A DNA stretch of 13,910 nt, from assembly GCA_025934385.1 (NCBI GenBank), contig JAICYE010000014.1, positions 1-13,910 of the forward strand, written 5' to 3'. The position numbers and the translations under genes were made by a program. Positions 13,811-13,910 of this stretch are shown piece by piece. The notes beneath the pieces were generated by a model that was given only the letters and a program-made list of their open reading frames with translations, did no database searches and was not told where the DNA came from. Every line of letters starts with the position of its first letter. The stretch's first letter is position 1. The stretch comes from Acidimicrobiia bacterium. GTDB taxonomy: Bacteria; Actinomycetota; Acidimicrobiia; IMCC26256; BP-133.

Positions 13811-13910
13811 CTACCCGAGGTGTTTCCGGAGGTATTCGAGCGTGCGGATCCAGACGAGGCGTTCGTCCTCGTCCTCGTCGAAGGAGACGACGGCCGCGAC
13901 GTCGTCGGGC
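13811..13910 (-). CDS. C-terminal end of an unidentified protein (runs off the window)
   Basis: Translating the minus strand from the window edge gives 32 codons ending in TAG at 13813-13811. The peptide begins PDDVAAVVSFDEDEDERLVW and finishes IRTLEYLRKHLG. Nearly all third codon positions are G or C, as in the neighbouring genes, and the acidic run and amphipathic final helix look like real protein. The family cannot be told from so short a piece. Confidence 0.6.
   Translation of the reverse strand, partial: PDDVAAVVSFDEDEDERLVWIRTLEYLRKHLG

Overview
The window is very GC-rich chromosomal DNA with strong G/C preference at third codon positions, frequent GTG starts and short or overlapping gene junctions. 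Together with the gene families present (a malyl-CoA lyase of actinobacterial type, OmpR/PhoB regulators resembling mycobacterial and streptomycete ones, an actinobacterial-style DUF2156 lysyl-lipid synthase half, an AbiEi/DUF559 protein), this points to an actinomycete-phylum bacterium, perhaps Acidimicrobiia. The class-level guess is inference. I see no tRNA, rRNA, CRISPR array, insertion sequence or phage gene.

Layout. (1) 1-2875: on the minus strand, the N-terminal part of a membrane-anchored coiled protein (1-541) lies downstream of an Mcl-type malyl-CoA/beta-methylmalyl-CoA lyase (610-1548), with a perfect 14-bp palindrome between them. Diverging from the lyase is a FAD monooxygenase (1589-2848) that ends in a strong stem-loop. 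(2) 2943-5076: an AbiEi-like wHTH plus DUF559 nuclease-like protein, an internally deleted beta-hydroxyacid dehydrogenase remnant (minus), and an MBL-fold hydrolase. (3) 5073-11474, all minus: in transcription order, an unusual fusion of a metallophosphoesterase with a DUF2156/MprF-like aminoacyl-phospholipid synthase (8409-11369), an orphan OmpR-type regulator (7679-8338), a small unknown protein (7218-7601), a second OmpR-type regulator (6473-7207) and its histidine kinase (5073-6476). (4) 11496-13747, minus: a double hot-dog mesaconyl-CoA hydratase-like gene overlapping by ATGA a class III CoA-transferase that closely resembles mesaconyl-CoA C1-C4 transferase (Mct). (5) 13811-13910: the last 32 codons of an unidentified minus-strand gene.

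The most interesting part is region 3. Three of its intergenic gaps carry the same promoter architecture: two TTCAT-type half-sites 11 bp apart, then exactly 5 bp, then a -10-like hexamer with A at position 2 and T at position 6. One is in front of the fusion gene, one in front of the orphan regulator (which would make it autoregulated), and one in front of the small protein/regulator/kinase operon. This looks like a self-contained envelope regulon in which one response regulator activates its own gene, a second two-component system and a membrane lipid-modifying effector. The kinase lacks any ATG, GTG or TTG start compatible with its first membrane segment, but has a good Shine-Dalgarno in front of a CTG that overlaps the regulator's stop codon.

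Region 4 plus the lyase of region 1 form a second theme: C5 acyl-CoA chemistry (mesaconyl-CoA, beta-methylmalyl-CoA, malyl-CoA) as in the ethylmalonyl-CoA pathway and the 3-hydroxypropionate bi-cycle.
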